Numbered from the stretch's first letter, positions 18,751-28,254 are shown. The stretch: DNA of 64,000 nucleotides from Lachnospiraceae bacterium (GCA_902363675.1 CABJAV010000002.1:125583-189582), one strand, 5' to 3'. Numbers and translations: made by a program. Notes: a model not told the origin generated them from the letters alone.

Positions 18751-20418
18751 ATGTTACAAAATCTACATGTGAAGAACCTGGCATTGATTGATGAGACCGA
18801 GGTGGAGTTCGGACCGGGACTTAACATCTTATCCGGAGAGACCGGAGCCGGAAAATCGATTATCATCGGGTCAATCAACCTTGCTTTGGGAGAAAAAGTC
18901 CAGAAAGAAATGCTGCGTGATAACGGAGAATCCGCTTTGGTGGAACTGATCTTTTTTGTGGAAGATGCAGACACCATCGAGGCCATCCGTGCGTTGGATA
19001 TCGAGATGGAGGACGATACGGTAATTTTAAGTCGCAAAATTACCGGAGGCCGTGCAATCGGCAGAATCAACGGAGAGGCCGTATCGGCTTCGAAAATGAA
19101 AGCCGTTGCATCTCTTCTGATTGATATTCACGGGCAGCATGAGCATCAGTCGCTGCTTTCGAAGAAAAAACATTTAGAGATTCTTGATACTTTTGCAAAA
19201 GAATCCCTGGGTGACAAAAAAGAAAAACTTGCACAATGCTATCAGGAATACCGCAAATTAAAAGACGAATTGGAACATGCCAATCTCGACGGCGAGGAGC
19301 GTGCAAGAGAATTGTCGTTTTTAGAGTATGAAGTCAAAGAAATTGAAGATGCACAGCTGACGGTCGGCGAGGATGAAGAACTTGAGGCGGTTTTCCGAAA
19401 GTATTCCAATGGAAAGAAAATTATGGATGCCGTAGGTGCTGCCAATGCGGCGACTTCCGAGGATGATGAGAGTGCATCGGAGCGTATAGGACGCGCACTT
19501 CGTGAACTATCGTCCGTGTCTGCTTACGATGAGCGCGTGAAGGAGATGGAGGAGCAGCTGACAGAGATTGATAATCTTCTGAGCGATTTCAATCATGAAC
19601 TTGCTTCTTATCTATCGGACGAAGAGTTTGATGAAGAGACGTTCTATGAGACAGAGAAACGTCTGGATCTTATCAATCATCTGAAATCCAAATACGGAAA
19701 TACGATTGCAGACATTCTGAAATATGGCGAAGAGAAAGCGGAGCGGATCACGGTATTAAATGATTACGATGCCTATCTTGCCGGACTGCAGAAAAATGTT
19801 TCGGAGAAAGAAAAACAGCTTGAACAATTGAGCCGGGAAGTATCTGACATTCGAAAAAAGGAGAGCAAAAAACTCACGGAATCCATTAAAAATGCATTGC
19901 TGGATCTGAATTTTCTGGATGTGCAGTTTATGATGGAATTTGCAGAGACTGATTATACGGCAAACGGAATCGATGATGCGCAGTTTTTGATTTCCACGAA
20001 CCCGGGTGAACCGGTCAAACCGCTTGGAAAAGTGGCGTCCGGCGGAGAACTTTCCCGTATTATGCTGGCAATCAAGACTGTGATGGCATCGGACAAGATT
20101 GGTACACTCATTTTTGATGAGATCGACAGTGGAATCAGTGGCCGCACCGCACAGATGGTTTCCGAGAAGATGAACGCCTTAGGACGCAGTCATCAGATTA
20201 TCTGTATCACGCATCTGCCACAGATCGCAGCGATGGCGGATTCTCATTTTCTCATTGAAAAGTCTGTGGAGAATCAGGCAACTGTATCAAAAATCCATAA
20301 GCTGACCGATGAGGAGAGTGTCGAAGAACTGGCACGCATGCTCGGCGGCGTGGAGATTACGGACACCGTTTTGGAAAATGCGCGCGAAATGAAACAAATG
20401 GCTTACATGAAAAAGTAA
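18751..20418 (+). CDS. recN: DNA repair protein RecN
   Basis: 555 residues. SMC-like: Walker A GETGAGKSI (~residues 29-37), a short coiled coil, signature ASGGELSRIMLAIK and Walker B TLIFDEIDSGISG. RecN holds broken DNA ends in recombinational repair. GGAGAG precedes the ATG. No SOS box was seen directly in front. Confidence 0.96.
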   Translation: MLQNLHVKNLALIDETEVEFGPGLNILSGETGAGKSIIIGSINLALGEKVQKEMLRDNGESALVELIFFVEDADTIEAIRALDIEMEDDTVILSRKITGGRAIGRINGEAVSASKMKAVASLLIDIHGQHEHQSLLSKKKHLEILDTFAKESLGDKKEKLAQCYQEYRKLKDELEHANLDGEERARELSFLEYEVKEIEDAQLTVGEDEELEAVFRKYSNGKKIMDAVGAANAATSEDDESASERIGRALRELSSVSAYDERVKEMEEQLTEIDNLLSDFNHELASYLSDEEFDEETFYETEKRLDLINHLKSKYGNTIADILKYGEEKAERITVLNDYDAYLAGLQKNVSEKEKQLEQLSREVSDIRKKESKKLTESIKNALLDLNFLDVQFMMEFAETDYTANGIDDAQFLISTNPGEPVKPLGKVASGGELSRIMLAIKTVMASDKIGTLIFDEIDSGISGRTAQMVSEKMNALGRSHQIICITHLPQIAAMADSHFLIEKSVENQATVSKIHKLTDEESVEELARMLGGVEITDTVLENAREMKQMAYMKK

Positions 20419-20423
20419 ATGAC

Positions 20424-20475
20424 ACCGCATACTATAACTATCACCGACAGGAGGTAGCATGGTATGCGGTCTTTT
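20424..20475 (+). promoter_or_regulatory. Hairpin enclosing the spoIVB ribosome site and start
   Basis: ACCGCATACTAT (20424-20435) pairs with ATGGTATGCGGT (20459-20470), one G-U pair, leaving a 23-base loop that contains AGGAGG. The spoIVB ATG at 20464 lies in the right arm, and CTTTTT follows. It could terminate recN transcription, or hide the spoIVB start codon, or both. Confidence 0.5.
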
Positions 20476-21732
20476 TATGCGCGTTTGTTCAAAAATCTCA
20501 TAGGAGTCTATTTGTGTGTGCTCGGGTGCTTTGCCTATATTACAATGATGAATGCAATTCCGGGACACGTATATCTCGAAGAAGGGGAGAGTCTTGCTTT
20601 GGACCGGATGATTCCGGTATCGCTCGCAGTGCAGGACGATACCAGAAGCGTGATGTCGGATATCGGGGAGAAGACGTACCGGGAGTTAAAGTCACAGAAA
20701 CCTGATGCAGCGGTGCAGCAGTTGGCAAAAGGAAGTCATGATGTGGTCTGCTATCTTTTTGGCGTTTTCCCGATTAAAGAAGTGGAAGTGTCCGTGGTTG
20801 AAAGCCGGCAGGTACAGGCGGCGGGACGTGTGGTCGGCATCTATGGGGCAACGAACGGTGTGCTTGTCTTAGGAAGCAGCCCTGTGGAGACGGTAGATGG
20901 AAGTTACAGGGAACCGGCGGAACATATTGTATTTGCAGGAGACTATATTACAGCGGTGAATGGAAAGACCATCTCGGAGAAAGAACAGCTTATAGAACAG
21001 GTCAATGAAACCGGTGCAAATAAAATGACACTAACCGTATGGAGAAATGGAACATCTGTGGATGTGGCACTGACCCCTGTTGAGACAAAAGAAGCATATA
21101 TGTTGGGACTCTGGGTTAAAGATGATATGGCGGGTATCGGCACGCTGACCTATTACGATAAAGATGGAAATTTTGGTGCACTGGGACATGGAATCGGTGA
21201 CGGAGAGACCGGGGAGCTGCTTCGTATTTCCAAGGGAAATCTCTATCGTGCAGACATCTTTGGCATCAAAAAAGGAAAACGAGGAGAACCCGGAGAGCTG
21301 CAGGGGATGGTCTATTATGGGACGTCTGACCGGCTGGGAACTGTGGATTGCAATACGGATATCGGCATATACGGTACCTTGTATGACGCAGCGTATGAAA
21401 ATTATTGTAAGACAGATGAGAGATATCTGGTGGGATACAAACAGGATGTGCAGACGGGAGATGCTGTGATTTTATCAGATGCATCCGGTCAACCCTGTGT
21501 GTACCATATTGTGATCGATTCAATGGATTACTCGCCGGCGGACCGCAATAAGGGTCTGCGCTTCCATGTGGATGACAAAAACCTGCTTGAACTGACAGGA
21601 GGAATTGTGCAGGGGCTGAGCGGAAGTCCAATCATACAGAATGGAAAAATCGTAGGAGGCGTGACGCATGTGCTTGTCAATGATCCGACGAGAGGGTATG
21701 GAATTTTTGTGGAGGAGATGCTGGAACATTAA
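20464..21732 (+). CDS. spoIVB: SpoIVB serine peptidase (sporulation signalling)
   Basis: 422 residues. N-terminal membrane anchor (~residues 11-32), PDZ domain (~140-215), and an S55 peptidase domain with GALGHGIGD (His242) and QGLSGSPI (Ser386-388). In the forespore SpoIVB is secreted and triggers processing of pro-sigma-K in the mother cell. AGGAGG lies 9 bases before the ATG. In most endospore formers spo0A follows; here a type IV pilus cluster does. Its presence argues the organism is, or recently was, a spore former. Confidence 0.93.
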   Translation: MRSFYARLFKNLIGVYLCVLGCFAYITMMNAIPGHVYLEEGESLALDRMIPVSLAVQDDTRSVMSDIGEKTYRELKSQKPDAAVQQLAKGSHDVVCYLFGVFPIKEVEVSVVESRQVQAAGRVVGIYGATNGVLVLGSSPVETVDGSYREPAEHIVFAGDYITAVNGKTISEKEQLIEQVNETGANKMTLTVWRNGTSVDVALTPVETKEAYMLGLWVKDDMAGIGTLTYYDKDGNFGALGHGIGDGETGELLRISKGNLYRADIFGIKKGKRGEPGELQGMVYYGTSDRLGTVDCNTDIGIYGTLYDAAYENYCKTDERYLVGYKQDVQTGDAVILSDASGQPCVYHIVIDSMDYSPADRNKGLRFHVDDKNLLELTGGIVQGLSGSPIIQNGKIVGGVTHVLVNDPTRGYGIFVEEMLEH

Positions 21733-22034
21733 AACAAAATTAGGGTGTATAAGAATAGTGGAATTTGGAATTAGAGAATTAATCCGTCATCCCATGACGA
21801 AAAATATGACCGATATGAAATATACAACTTCATCCGTAGATGCGAAAACGATTAAGAGTTTGAATACAATACAAGTTAAGTGACAATTTAGTGCAATAGT
21901 TACAGATTGTTTACGAAAATATTATAGATTAGTAGCTTAATTGCTTAAAAAAGTTGCAAAAATTGTCAATTAATGGTATAGTAAATGATAAATAAAGGTA
22001 CAATTTACCAGGGAGTATGGAGTAACAAAATAAG
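21733..22034. other. Intergenic region between spoIVB and the pilus genes
   Basis: About 300 bases without a convincing gene. It holds a small perfect hairpin CGTCAT-CCC-ATGACG at 21785-21799 without a U tract, and the pilB promoter. A frame covering 21668-21883 overlaps spoIVB and encodes nothing recognised. Spo0A, expected after spoIVB, is not here. Confidence 0.6.
21954..21982 (+). promoter_or_regulatory. Promoter of the type IV pilus operon
   Basis: TTGCAA (21954-21959), 17-base spacer, TATAGT (21977-21982). The start codon of pilB is 52 bases further on. Confidence 0.65.
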
Positions 22035-23768
22035 ATGGATAAACCAATTGGATTTGGACGCAAAAAACGATTGGGTGATTTGCTTGTAGAAGCAGGAACG
22101 ATTACACAGGACCAGCTGACGCAGGCACTGAATGTTCAGAAAACTGAAAAAAAAGGACAACGTCTTGGTGATGTCCTGATGGATTTAGGATTCACAGACG
22201 AGAAGCAGATCATGAAGGCTCTGTGCAGCCAACTGAAACTTCAACCGGTGGATCTTTCTAATATCCGGATTCCGGAAGAAATCACAAAGCTTACCGAAGA
22301 AGCAGTTCTCCGTAAGCATAATCTGATTCCATTTCAATTTCATGAGAAGAATCCAAATGTAATCAAAGTGGCCATGAGCGATCCGCTTGATATCCGTGCG
22401 ATGGATGATATTTCCATTATTACCGGATTGCAGATCGAACGTTATGTTGCGACACCAGGTGATATTGCGGCAGCAATTGACCGTTATTATGGAAACGCAG
22501 AGGCCCTCAGGGTAGCTGAACAGTACACCCGTGAACGAGAAGAACAGAATAAAAATAAGAACGTCGAAGCCGAGGATGAATCCAATGTACAGCAGGCACC
22601 TATCGTTAAACTCTTAGGACAGATTATCGAACAGGCAGTACATAAACGTACCAGTGATATTCATATTGAACCAATGGAGAATCAGGTACGTATCCGATTC
22701 CGTGTAGATGGTGTGTTACACGAAGCGATGCGACACGATATCAGTCTTCACGCAGCGCTGATCGCAAGAATCAAGATTGTCAGTGGTCTTGATATATCTG
22801 AGAAGCGCCGCCCGCAGGACGGACGAGCCACCAGCATCGTAGACCGACAGGAATACGATATCCGAGTATCCATCCTTCCAACTGTCTATGGAGAAAAGGT
22901 CGTAATGCGACTTGCCAAGAAAAAGGCATTGACCATGGACAAAAAGGAACTGGGATTCCCGGACGACGAACTGGCAAAGTTTGATAAGATATTAAGCCAC
23001 CCGAACGGAATGATTCTTGTAACCGGACCGACCGGAAGTGGTAAATCAACAACCTTATATACTGCATTAAACGAACTCAATGGTGAGGGAGTTAACATAA
23101 TTACCGTAGAGGATCCGGTAGAGGCGAATGTTGCCGGCATCAATCAGGTACAGGTAAACGAGAAAGCAGGACTTACGTTCAGCAGTGCCTTACGATCCAT
23201 CTTGCGACAGGATCCGGATATCATCATGATCGGTGAGATCCGAGACCAGGAGACCGCAGAGATTGCCGTCAAAGCATCTATTACGGGACACCTGGTAGTC
23301 AGCACACTGCATACCAACAGTGCCGCCAGCACAATCACGCGTTTGGCAGACATGGAAGTAGAAAATTATTTGATTGCTGATTCTGTCGTCGGTGTTATCG
23401 CCCAGCGACTGGTGCGCCGTGTGTGCCCAAACTGTGGAGTGGTACATGAAGCGTCTCCGGCAGATCTGAAGACCTTAGGACTTCAGAACCTGAATCGCAA
23501 GGTTATGCTCCGTTATCCGGGACATAAAGAATGTGTCCGTTGCGGAGGAACCGGATACTTTGGACGAATTGGTATCTATGAGATCATGCCAATTACCAAC
23601 GATCTCCGTCAGGCAATCAACCAGGGAAAGAATGCAGACGAATTAGAAGCCATCGCCTTAAGACATGGAATGAAGACACTTCGTATGAGTGCAATTGAAT
23701 ATGCACTGAAGGGAATTACAACCGTAGAAGAAGTTCGACGTGTTGCCTTCGAGGACGAAGATGAGTAA
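22035..23768 (+). CDS. pilB: Type IV pilus assembly ATPase PilB (GspE family)
   Basis: 577 residues. MshE N-terminal domain (~15-150), then the GspE ATPase with Walker A GPTGSGKST (331-339), an Asp box (IITVEDPVE), Walker B (DIIMIGEIRD) and His box, and a zinc motif CPNCG...CVRCG near the C-terminus. It powers pilus extension by driving the platform protein PilC. First gene of the pilus cluster; pilT follows after 21 bases. Confidence 0.95.
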   Translation: MDKPIGFGRKKRLGDLLVEAGTITQDQLTQALNVQKTEKKGQRLGDVLMDLGFTDEKQIMKALCSQLKLQPVDLSNIRIPEEITKLTEEAVLRKHNLIPFQFHEKNPNVIKVAMSDPLDIRAMDDISIITGLQIERYVATPGDIAAAIDRYYGNAEALRVAEQYTREREEQNKNKNVEAEDESNVQQAPIVKLLGQIIEQAVHKRTSDIHIEPMENQVRIRFRVDGVLHEAMRHDISLHAALIARIKIVSGLDISEKRRPQDGRATSIVDRQEYDIRVSILPTVYGEKVVMRLAKKKALTMDKKELGFPDDELAKFDKILSHPNGMILVTGPTGSGKSTTLYTALNELNGEGVNIITVEDPVEANVAGINQVQVNEKAGLTFSSALRSILRQDPDIIMIGEIRDQETAEIAVKASITGHLVVSTLHTNSAASTITRLADMEVENYLIADSVVGVIAQRLVRRVCPNCGVVHEASPADLKTLGLQNLNRKVMLRYPGHKECVRCGGTGYFGRIGIYEIMPITNDLRQAINQGKNADELEAIALRHGMKTLRMSAIEYALKGITTVEEVRRVAFEDEDE

Positions 23769-23789
23769 AAATAAAGAAGGGACTATGTA

Positions 23790-24851
23790 ATGGAAACAAC
23801 AATGTACGCGCTTCTTGCGACAGCAAAAGCAAATAACGCATCCGATTTACATATTACCGTTGGTGTCCGGCCAAAATGCCGTATCAGTGGTACATTATAT
23901 GAGATGCAGGGGTTTGATGTCCTGACTCCGGCCAAGACAAAAGAACTGGTAGAATCCATGTTCAATGCAAAACAAAAAGAAACCATGGAAACCCTCGGTG
24001 AAGTCGATTTCGCATATGCGGATCCGGCCATCGGACGATTCCGTGTCAACGCCTTTCACCAGAGAGGCTCATACGCAGCTGTTCTTCGTATTGTAGGAAC
24101 GACGATTCCGACACCGGAAAGTCTCGGTGTACCGCCGGCAGTCATTGAACTGACCAAGAAGCGTAGGGGATTAGTCCTTGTAACAGGACCGACCGGAAGT
24201 GGTAAATCAACCACACTGGCATCTCTGATCGATGTCATTAACAAAAACCGGAATGAACATATTATTACACTCGAGGATCCAATCGAGTACCTGCACAAAC
24301 ACAATCATGCAATTATCAACCAGCGAGAGATCGGAATTGATACCGAATCCTATGGTAACGCATTACGTGCAGCACTCCGTGAAGATCCGGATATCATACT
24401 CGTAGGAGAGATGCGAGACTTCGATACCATCTCCACTGCCATCACTGCAGCAGAGACAGGACATCTCGTGTTTTCAACCTTACATACCATTGGTGCAGCA
24501 CCGACGATCGAGCGTATTATCGATGTCTTTCCACCACATCAGCAGAACCAGATTCGAAGCCAGCTGGCATCGGTACTTGAAGCCGTAATTTCCCAGCAGC
24601 TTCTGCCGACCGTCGGAGGAAAATCCCGTGTGGCAGCTTTCGAAGTCATGCTCGGTACACCGGCGATCAAGAACCTGATTCGTGAGGACAAAGCACACCA
24701 GATTCCATCTATCATGCAGACGAGCAAAAAGCTTGGAATGCAGACCATGGATGATTCATTATTTGACCTGTATCTGAAACACAAGATTGACGGTGCCAAT
24801 GCCGTAGAATTTGCACAGGATACAGCAACCATGCAGGAAAAACTGTTCTAA
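23790..24851 (+). CDS. pilT: Twitching motility ATPase PilT
   Basis: 353 residues, shorter than PilB and without the zinc motif, as in PilT. Walker A GPTGSGKST (133-141), LEDPIEYLH Asp box, Walker B DIILVGEMRD, and a C-terminal region containing AAFEVMLGTPAIKNLIRE, which holds the retraction-associated AIRNLIRE-type motif. Drives pilus retraction, so these pili should be dynamic (twitching, surface movement or DNA uptake). Confidence 0.95.
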   Translation: METTMYALLATAKANNASDLHITVGVRPKCRISGTLYEMQGFDVLTPAKTKELVESMFNAKQKETMETLGEVDFAYADPAIGRFRVNAFHQRGSYAAVLRIVGTTIPTPESLGVPPAVIELTKKRRGLVLVTGPTGSGKSTTLASLIDVINKNRNEHIITLEDPIEYLHKHNHAIINQREIGIDTESYGNALRAALREDPDIILVGEMRDFDTISTAITAAETGHLVFSTLHTIGAAPTIERIIDVFPPHQQNQIRSQLASVLEAVISQQLLPTVGGKSRVAAFEVMLGTPAIKNLIREDKAHQIPSIMQTSKKLGMQTMDDSLFDLYLKHKIDGANAVEFAQDTATMQEKLF

Positions 24852-24884
24852 TTTAAACAAAGGACAGGAAAGGAAACTTTACAT

Positions 24885-26096
24885 ATGCCAAGTTATAAGT
24901 ATGAAGTCATTGGACCGGATGGTAAACCACAGACCGGAACCATAGATGCAAGCAACTTAGAAGTTGCGACTGCCGAATTGAAATCCGGTGGCAACACCAT
25001 CGTATCATTATCGAAAGCCAATGCATTCAACAAAGATTTAGACATTCATATCGGAAAAGCGGTCAGTGTCCGCGAACTCAGTGTTTTCTGCCGGCAGTTC
25101 GAAAGTGTATTGAACGCAGGTGTAACGGTCATCGAAGCACTGAATATGTTAGCAGAACAGACCGAGAACAAGACGTTCAAATCCGCCCTGGAAGATATCA
25201 GGGATGCCGTACAGAAAGGTGATACGTTATCCGCCGCGATGGCAGAGTTCCCGAAGATTTTCCCACCATTGATGGTACAGATGGTGGCAGCGGGAGAGAC
25301 CACCGGTGGAATTGATAAGGCATTCAGCCGAATGGGTGGACAGTTTGAGAAGGAAGCCCATTTAAAGGGCTTGATCGTGAAATCAGCGATTTATCCGATT
25401 ATATTGATCCTTGTAATTATCGTAGTAGTAGCAATCATGATGATTAAAATTGTACCGACATTTACTGCACAGTTTGATGAAGTAGGTGGTACGTTACCGA
25501 CAGTTACACGTGCTGTAATGGCGATTAGCGATTTCTTTGTGGGCAGCTGGTATTATATGTTGGCAATCATTGTTGGACTGGTAATCTTTTTTAAAGAGTT
25601 TAAAAAGACAGAAAATGGTGCCATTATCATGGGAAGATTAGCTTTGAAATTTCCGATGGTCGGAAAGCTGAATATTAAGACGGCTTCTGCCAGTATGACG
25701 AGAACGTTGTCAACCCTTATGGGATCGGGCATTCAGTTGGTTGATGCATTAGCACTTGTTACCGATATGATGAAAAATCAGATTGTCAAGAATGCATTGA
25801 AGAAAGCGCAGGAGGAAGTCAGCCGAGGCATTCCGTTATCCAAACCATTGGATGAGAGCGGTGTGTTTCCTCCGATGGTCTATCATATGATTGAGATCGG
25901 TGAGGAAACCGGTAATATGGAAGATATGTTAGATAAGGTATCCCAGTATTATGATGAAGAAGTGGAGATGGCAACACAGTCTTTACTTGCTGTTATGGAA
26001 CCTATGATTATCATTATTATGGCAGTTATTGTGGTTCCAATAGTACTTGCAATTATGATGCCAATGTACAGTTTATATGACAGTATTGGAGCATAA
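24885..26096 (+). CDS. pilC: Type IV pilus inner-membrane platform protein PilC (GspF family)
   Basis: 403 residues with two GspF repeats (~70-195 and ~270-395) and about three membrane helices (~170-195, ~220-240, ~375-398). Features such as FCRQFESVLNAGVTVIEAL and MVAAGETTGGIDKA are family signatures. It links the ATPases to the growing pilin fibre. The next gene starts 3 bases after its stop. Confidence 0.95.
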   Translation: MPSYKYEVIGPDGKPQTGTIDASNLEVATAELKSGGNTIVSLSKANAFNKDLDIHIGKAVSVRELSVFCRQFESVLNAGVTVIEALNMLAEQTENKTFKSALEDIRDAVQKGDTLSAAMAEFPKIFPPLMVQMVAAGETTGGIDKAFSRMGGQFEKEAHLKGLIVKSAIYPIILILVIIVVVAIMMIKIVPTFTAQFDEVGGTLPTVTRAVMAISDFFVGSWYYMLAIIVGLVIFFKEFKKTENGAIIMGRLALKFPMVGKLNIKTASASMTRTLSTLMGSGIQLVDALALVTDMMKNQIVKNALKKAQEEVSRGIPLSKPLDESGVFPPMVYHMIEIGEETGNMEDMLDKVSQYYDEEVEMATQSLLAVMEPMIIIIMAVIVVPIVLAIMMPMYSLYDSIGA

Positions 26097-26099
26097 TTT

Positions 26100-26567
26100 A
26101 TGAAAAAAATAAATAATAAGGGATTTTCGTTAGTTGAATTGATTATTGTAATTGCCATTATGGCAATCCTTGTAGGAATTGTAGGAACACAGGTACTTCC
26201 ATACATTGACAAGGCGAAGGAAGCGAAAGATATTCAGATTGTCAGTGGGTATTGTACAGACGCCACGACGGCATTTGTAGGTTGCACAGATCAGCTGGAT
26301 AGTACAAAAATCTATACGATTACAGCGACAAAAGGTGCTTCTGGATGGACAGTAGATGCAAAGGATAATACCGGAACAAACAGTACGGTACTAAGAAATG
26401 CATTTGTAGAAATGAATGAGATTACTACGAAGGCACCGAACTTACAATCTAAAGAGGGAAAGAAAATCACGAAGATTACCATTGTCTGCAAACACGGAAA
26501 TCTGACCGCAAAGCTTACCGTGGATGGACCACAAAACCCGAGCGCGTTTGAAGTGGAAATAAAATAA
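26100..26567 (+). CDS. Type IV pilin, first copy
   Basis: 155 residues. Short prepilin leader MKKINNKG followed by FSLVELIIVIAIMAILVG: the cleavage site G/F, Glu at +5 and a hydrophobic helix of the class IVa type. The C-terminal part is a small beta domain with one Cys pair at most (C and C in YCTDATTAFVGC). Its first 30 mature residues are nearly the same as those of the next pilin, so one arose by duplication. Which is the major subunit is not clear, but this one has the tighter coupling to pilC. Confidence 0.9.
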   Translation: MKKINNKGFSLVELIIVIAIMAILVGIVGTQVLPYIDKAKEAKDIQIVSGYCTDATTAFVGCTDQLDSTKIYTITATKGASGWTVDAKDNTGTNSTVLRNAFVEMNEITTKAPNLQSKEGKKITKITIVCKHGNLTAKLTVDGPQNPSAFEVEIK

Positions 26568-26577
26568 TGGTTATTAT

Positions 26578-26595
26578 ATACCTGCCATGAGGTAT
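26578..26595 (+). other. Small hairpin between the two pilin genes
   Basis: ATACCT-GCCATG-AGGTAT, a 6-bp perfect stem in the 70-base gap. No U tract follows. It may be an mRNA processing or stability element that sets the ratio of the two pilins; this is a guess. Confidence 0.3.
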
Positions 26596-26637
26596 GTGAT
26601 GATAAATAAATAATTAATGCTAAAGGAGAAAAAAGGT

Positions 26638-27117
26638 ATGAAGATTATGAACAAATTTCAGAAGAAGTTAGCAAACAGAAAGAAAGATAACAAAGGTTTC
26701 TCACTTGTTGAGTTAATCATCGTTATCGCCATTATGGCAATTCTTGTTGGTATTGTTGGTACTCAGGTTATTCCATATATCAGCAAGTCTAAAGTTGCAA
26801 AGGATCAGCAGGTATTAAATAGTATTTCAACTGCAGCAGTTGCAGCGTACTCCGAAAACGGAGCAACTAGCAATATGACAATTGATGTGTTTGGCACTGC
26901 ACCATCAGATCCAACTGCAGCAAAAATTCAGACTGATATTAAAACTGCTTCTGGGTACGATGATTTAGCTGCATTTAAAAACGCACTCGGTTCAGATGCA
27001 GGAAAGAATGTTACGACAGTAACAGTTACTTTTGATTCAGCAACTCATAAAGCTACAACTTCTGTAACGCCAGTTGATCCAAAATATCCGATTAAGGATG
27101 TAGAAGCAACATTATAA
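26638..27117 (+). CDS. Type IV pilin, second copy (probable major pilin)
   Basis: 159 residues. A 20-residue basic leader (ending KDNKG) then FSLVELIIVIAIMAILVGI. The longer leader differs from that of the first pilin, but the mature helix is nearly identical. The C-terminal domain is rich in Thr/Ala/Ser with no Cys, typical of clostridial major pilins. AAAGGAG lies at 26620-26626, giving the ATG at 26638 rather than the frame's first codon at 26617. Codon use looks biased to preferred codons (GTTGGTATTGTTGGT), which would fit a highly expressed protein. Confidence 0.88.
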   Translation: MKIMNKFQKKLANRKKDNKGFSLVELIIVIAIMAILVGIVGTQVIPYISKSKVAKDQQVLNSISTAAVAAYSENGATSNMTIDVFGTAPSDPTAAKIQTDIKTASGYDDLAAFKNALGSDAGKNVTTVTVTFDSATHKATTSVTPVDPKYPIKDVEATL

Positions 27118-27146
27118 TTATTAAACAATAGGAGTAGTATTATAAT

Positions 27147-27908
27147 ATGCAAACCCAACTTACAATTTTTCTTTACATCGTTATATTTTTATATGGAATC
27201 GTAATCGGCAGTTTCCTTAATGTCTGCATTTTACGAATTCCTCGAAAAGAGAATATCGCAAGTCATTCCCATTGTATGACGTGCGGACGCAAGTTGGGCT
27301 GGCGTGATATGGTTCCTGTATTTTCTTACATATTTCTACGAGGCAGATGCCGGCAATGTGGGGCGAAGATATCCATACAGTACCCATTGATCGAGGCTCT
27401 GAATGGTGTGCTGTATGTGATCGTTTTCATGGCGAACGGATTTACTTTCAGCAGCGTTCTCTATTGTCTCATGACATCTGCACTCATAGTAATTACGGTC
27501 ATCGATGAGCGGACTTATCAGATACCGGTCTCCATGAATCTTTTCATTGGATTGATCGGTGTCATTATGACCGTATATGATTATAAGCATATTTTATCCC
27601 ATCTCATTGGAATGGTATGTGTCAGCTTGTTTTTATATGCACTTTATTATTTTTCATCAGGACAGGCAATCGGTGGCGGAGATATCAAACTCATGGCCAC
27701 GGCAGGACTCGTACTCGGTGTGAAAAATATCGTCTTTGCATTTTTCCTGGCATGTATCTTAGGATCTATAATTCATACAATCCGTATGAAAGTCAGTAAG
27801 AAAAATAATTTACTTGCGATGGGACCTTACCTGTCGGTATCAATCTATATCGCAGCACTGTGGGGCAACTGCTTCTGGAGCTGGTATTTGGGACTGATGG
27901 GTCTATGA
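27147..27908 (+). CDS. pilD: Prepilin peptidase / N-methyltransferase PilD
   Basis: 253 residues, polytopic. N-terminal GSFLNVCILRIP, the four-Cys methyltransferase loop (CMTCG and CRQCG), and the two catalytic Asp regions VITVIDERTYQIP and GGGDIKLMA of the A24 aspartic peptidases. It removes leader peptides from all the prepilins here and methylates the new N-terminus. Closes the first block of the pilus cluster. Confidence 0.95.
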   Translation: MQTQLTIFLYIVIFLYGIVIGSFLNVCILRIPRKENIASHSHCMTCGRKLGWRDMVPVFSYIFLRGRCRQCGAKISIQYPLIEALNGVLYVIVFMANGFTFSSVLYCLMTSALIVITVIDERTYQIPVSMNLFIGLIGVIMTVYDYKHILSHLIGMVCVSLFLYALYYFSSGQAIGGGDIKLMATAGLVLGVKNIVFAFFLACILGSIIHTIRMKVSKKNNLLAMGPYLSVSIYIAALWGNCFWSWYLGLMGL

Positions 27909-27966
27909 AATTAAATGAAGTATTTCATCATTGAGCGGCGAATTATGAACAGTTGAATTTTCGCCA

Positions 27967-28187
27967 CCTCTATTTTATACAAAATGTAACGATGGAAAAT
28001 ATAGAAAAATAATTAGGATTTGTGATTTTTCTCGAGCATAGAGGATGTTAGAATTTTGTCTGTACACAGCAATCTCCATACAGGGATGTATGGAGAAGGG
28101 CGAGATGAGCCCGGAAGGTGAATGGAGCCCGGTTGCGTCACTCTTAGAAAAATTACATCAAAATTCCTACAGCCTCTTAGCGAAGAG
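27967..28187 (+). ncRNA. Possible structured leader RNA before pilMN
   Basis: A 346-base gap lies between pilD and pilMN with much pairing potential: AGAAAAAT/ATTTTTCT (28003-28010/28025-28032) inside CCTCTA/TAGAGG (27967/28039); then an arm TAGAATTTTG (28049-28058) with CAAAATTCCTA (28159-28169) closing GCAA/TTGC, a perfect 8-bp hairpin CTCCATAC/GTATGGAG, and GGGC/GCCC; last CTCTT/AAGAG (28174-28187). The inner 100 bases are more G-rich than the surroundings. It resembles a riboswitch or cis-regulatory RNA in layout but matches no class I recognise; the known c-di-GMP classes were compared by eye and did not fit. Confidence 0.4.
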
Positions 28188-28254
28188 AACCTGAACAAAG
28201 CATAATTATTTTTGTATATTTTCCTGCAGAACATTTGGAAAACATAAGGAGAAA

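Noticed and set aside
21668..21883. Small frame after spoIVB as a spo0A remnant
   Set aside because: No DNA-binding or receiver domain residues; overlaps spoIVB.
27909..28254. c-di-GMP riboswitch before the second pilus block
   Set aside because: The bases conserved in the GEMM or c-di-GMP-II motifs are not seen; only recorded as an unassigned structured region.
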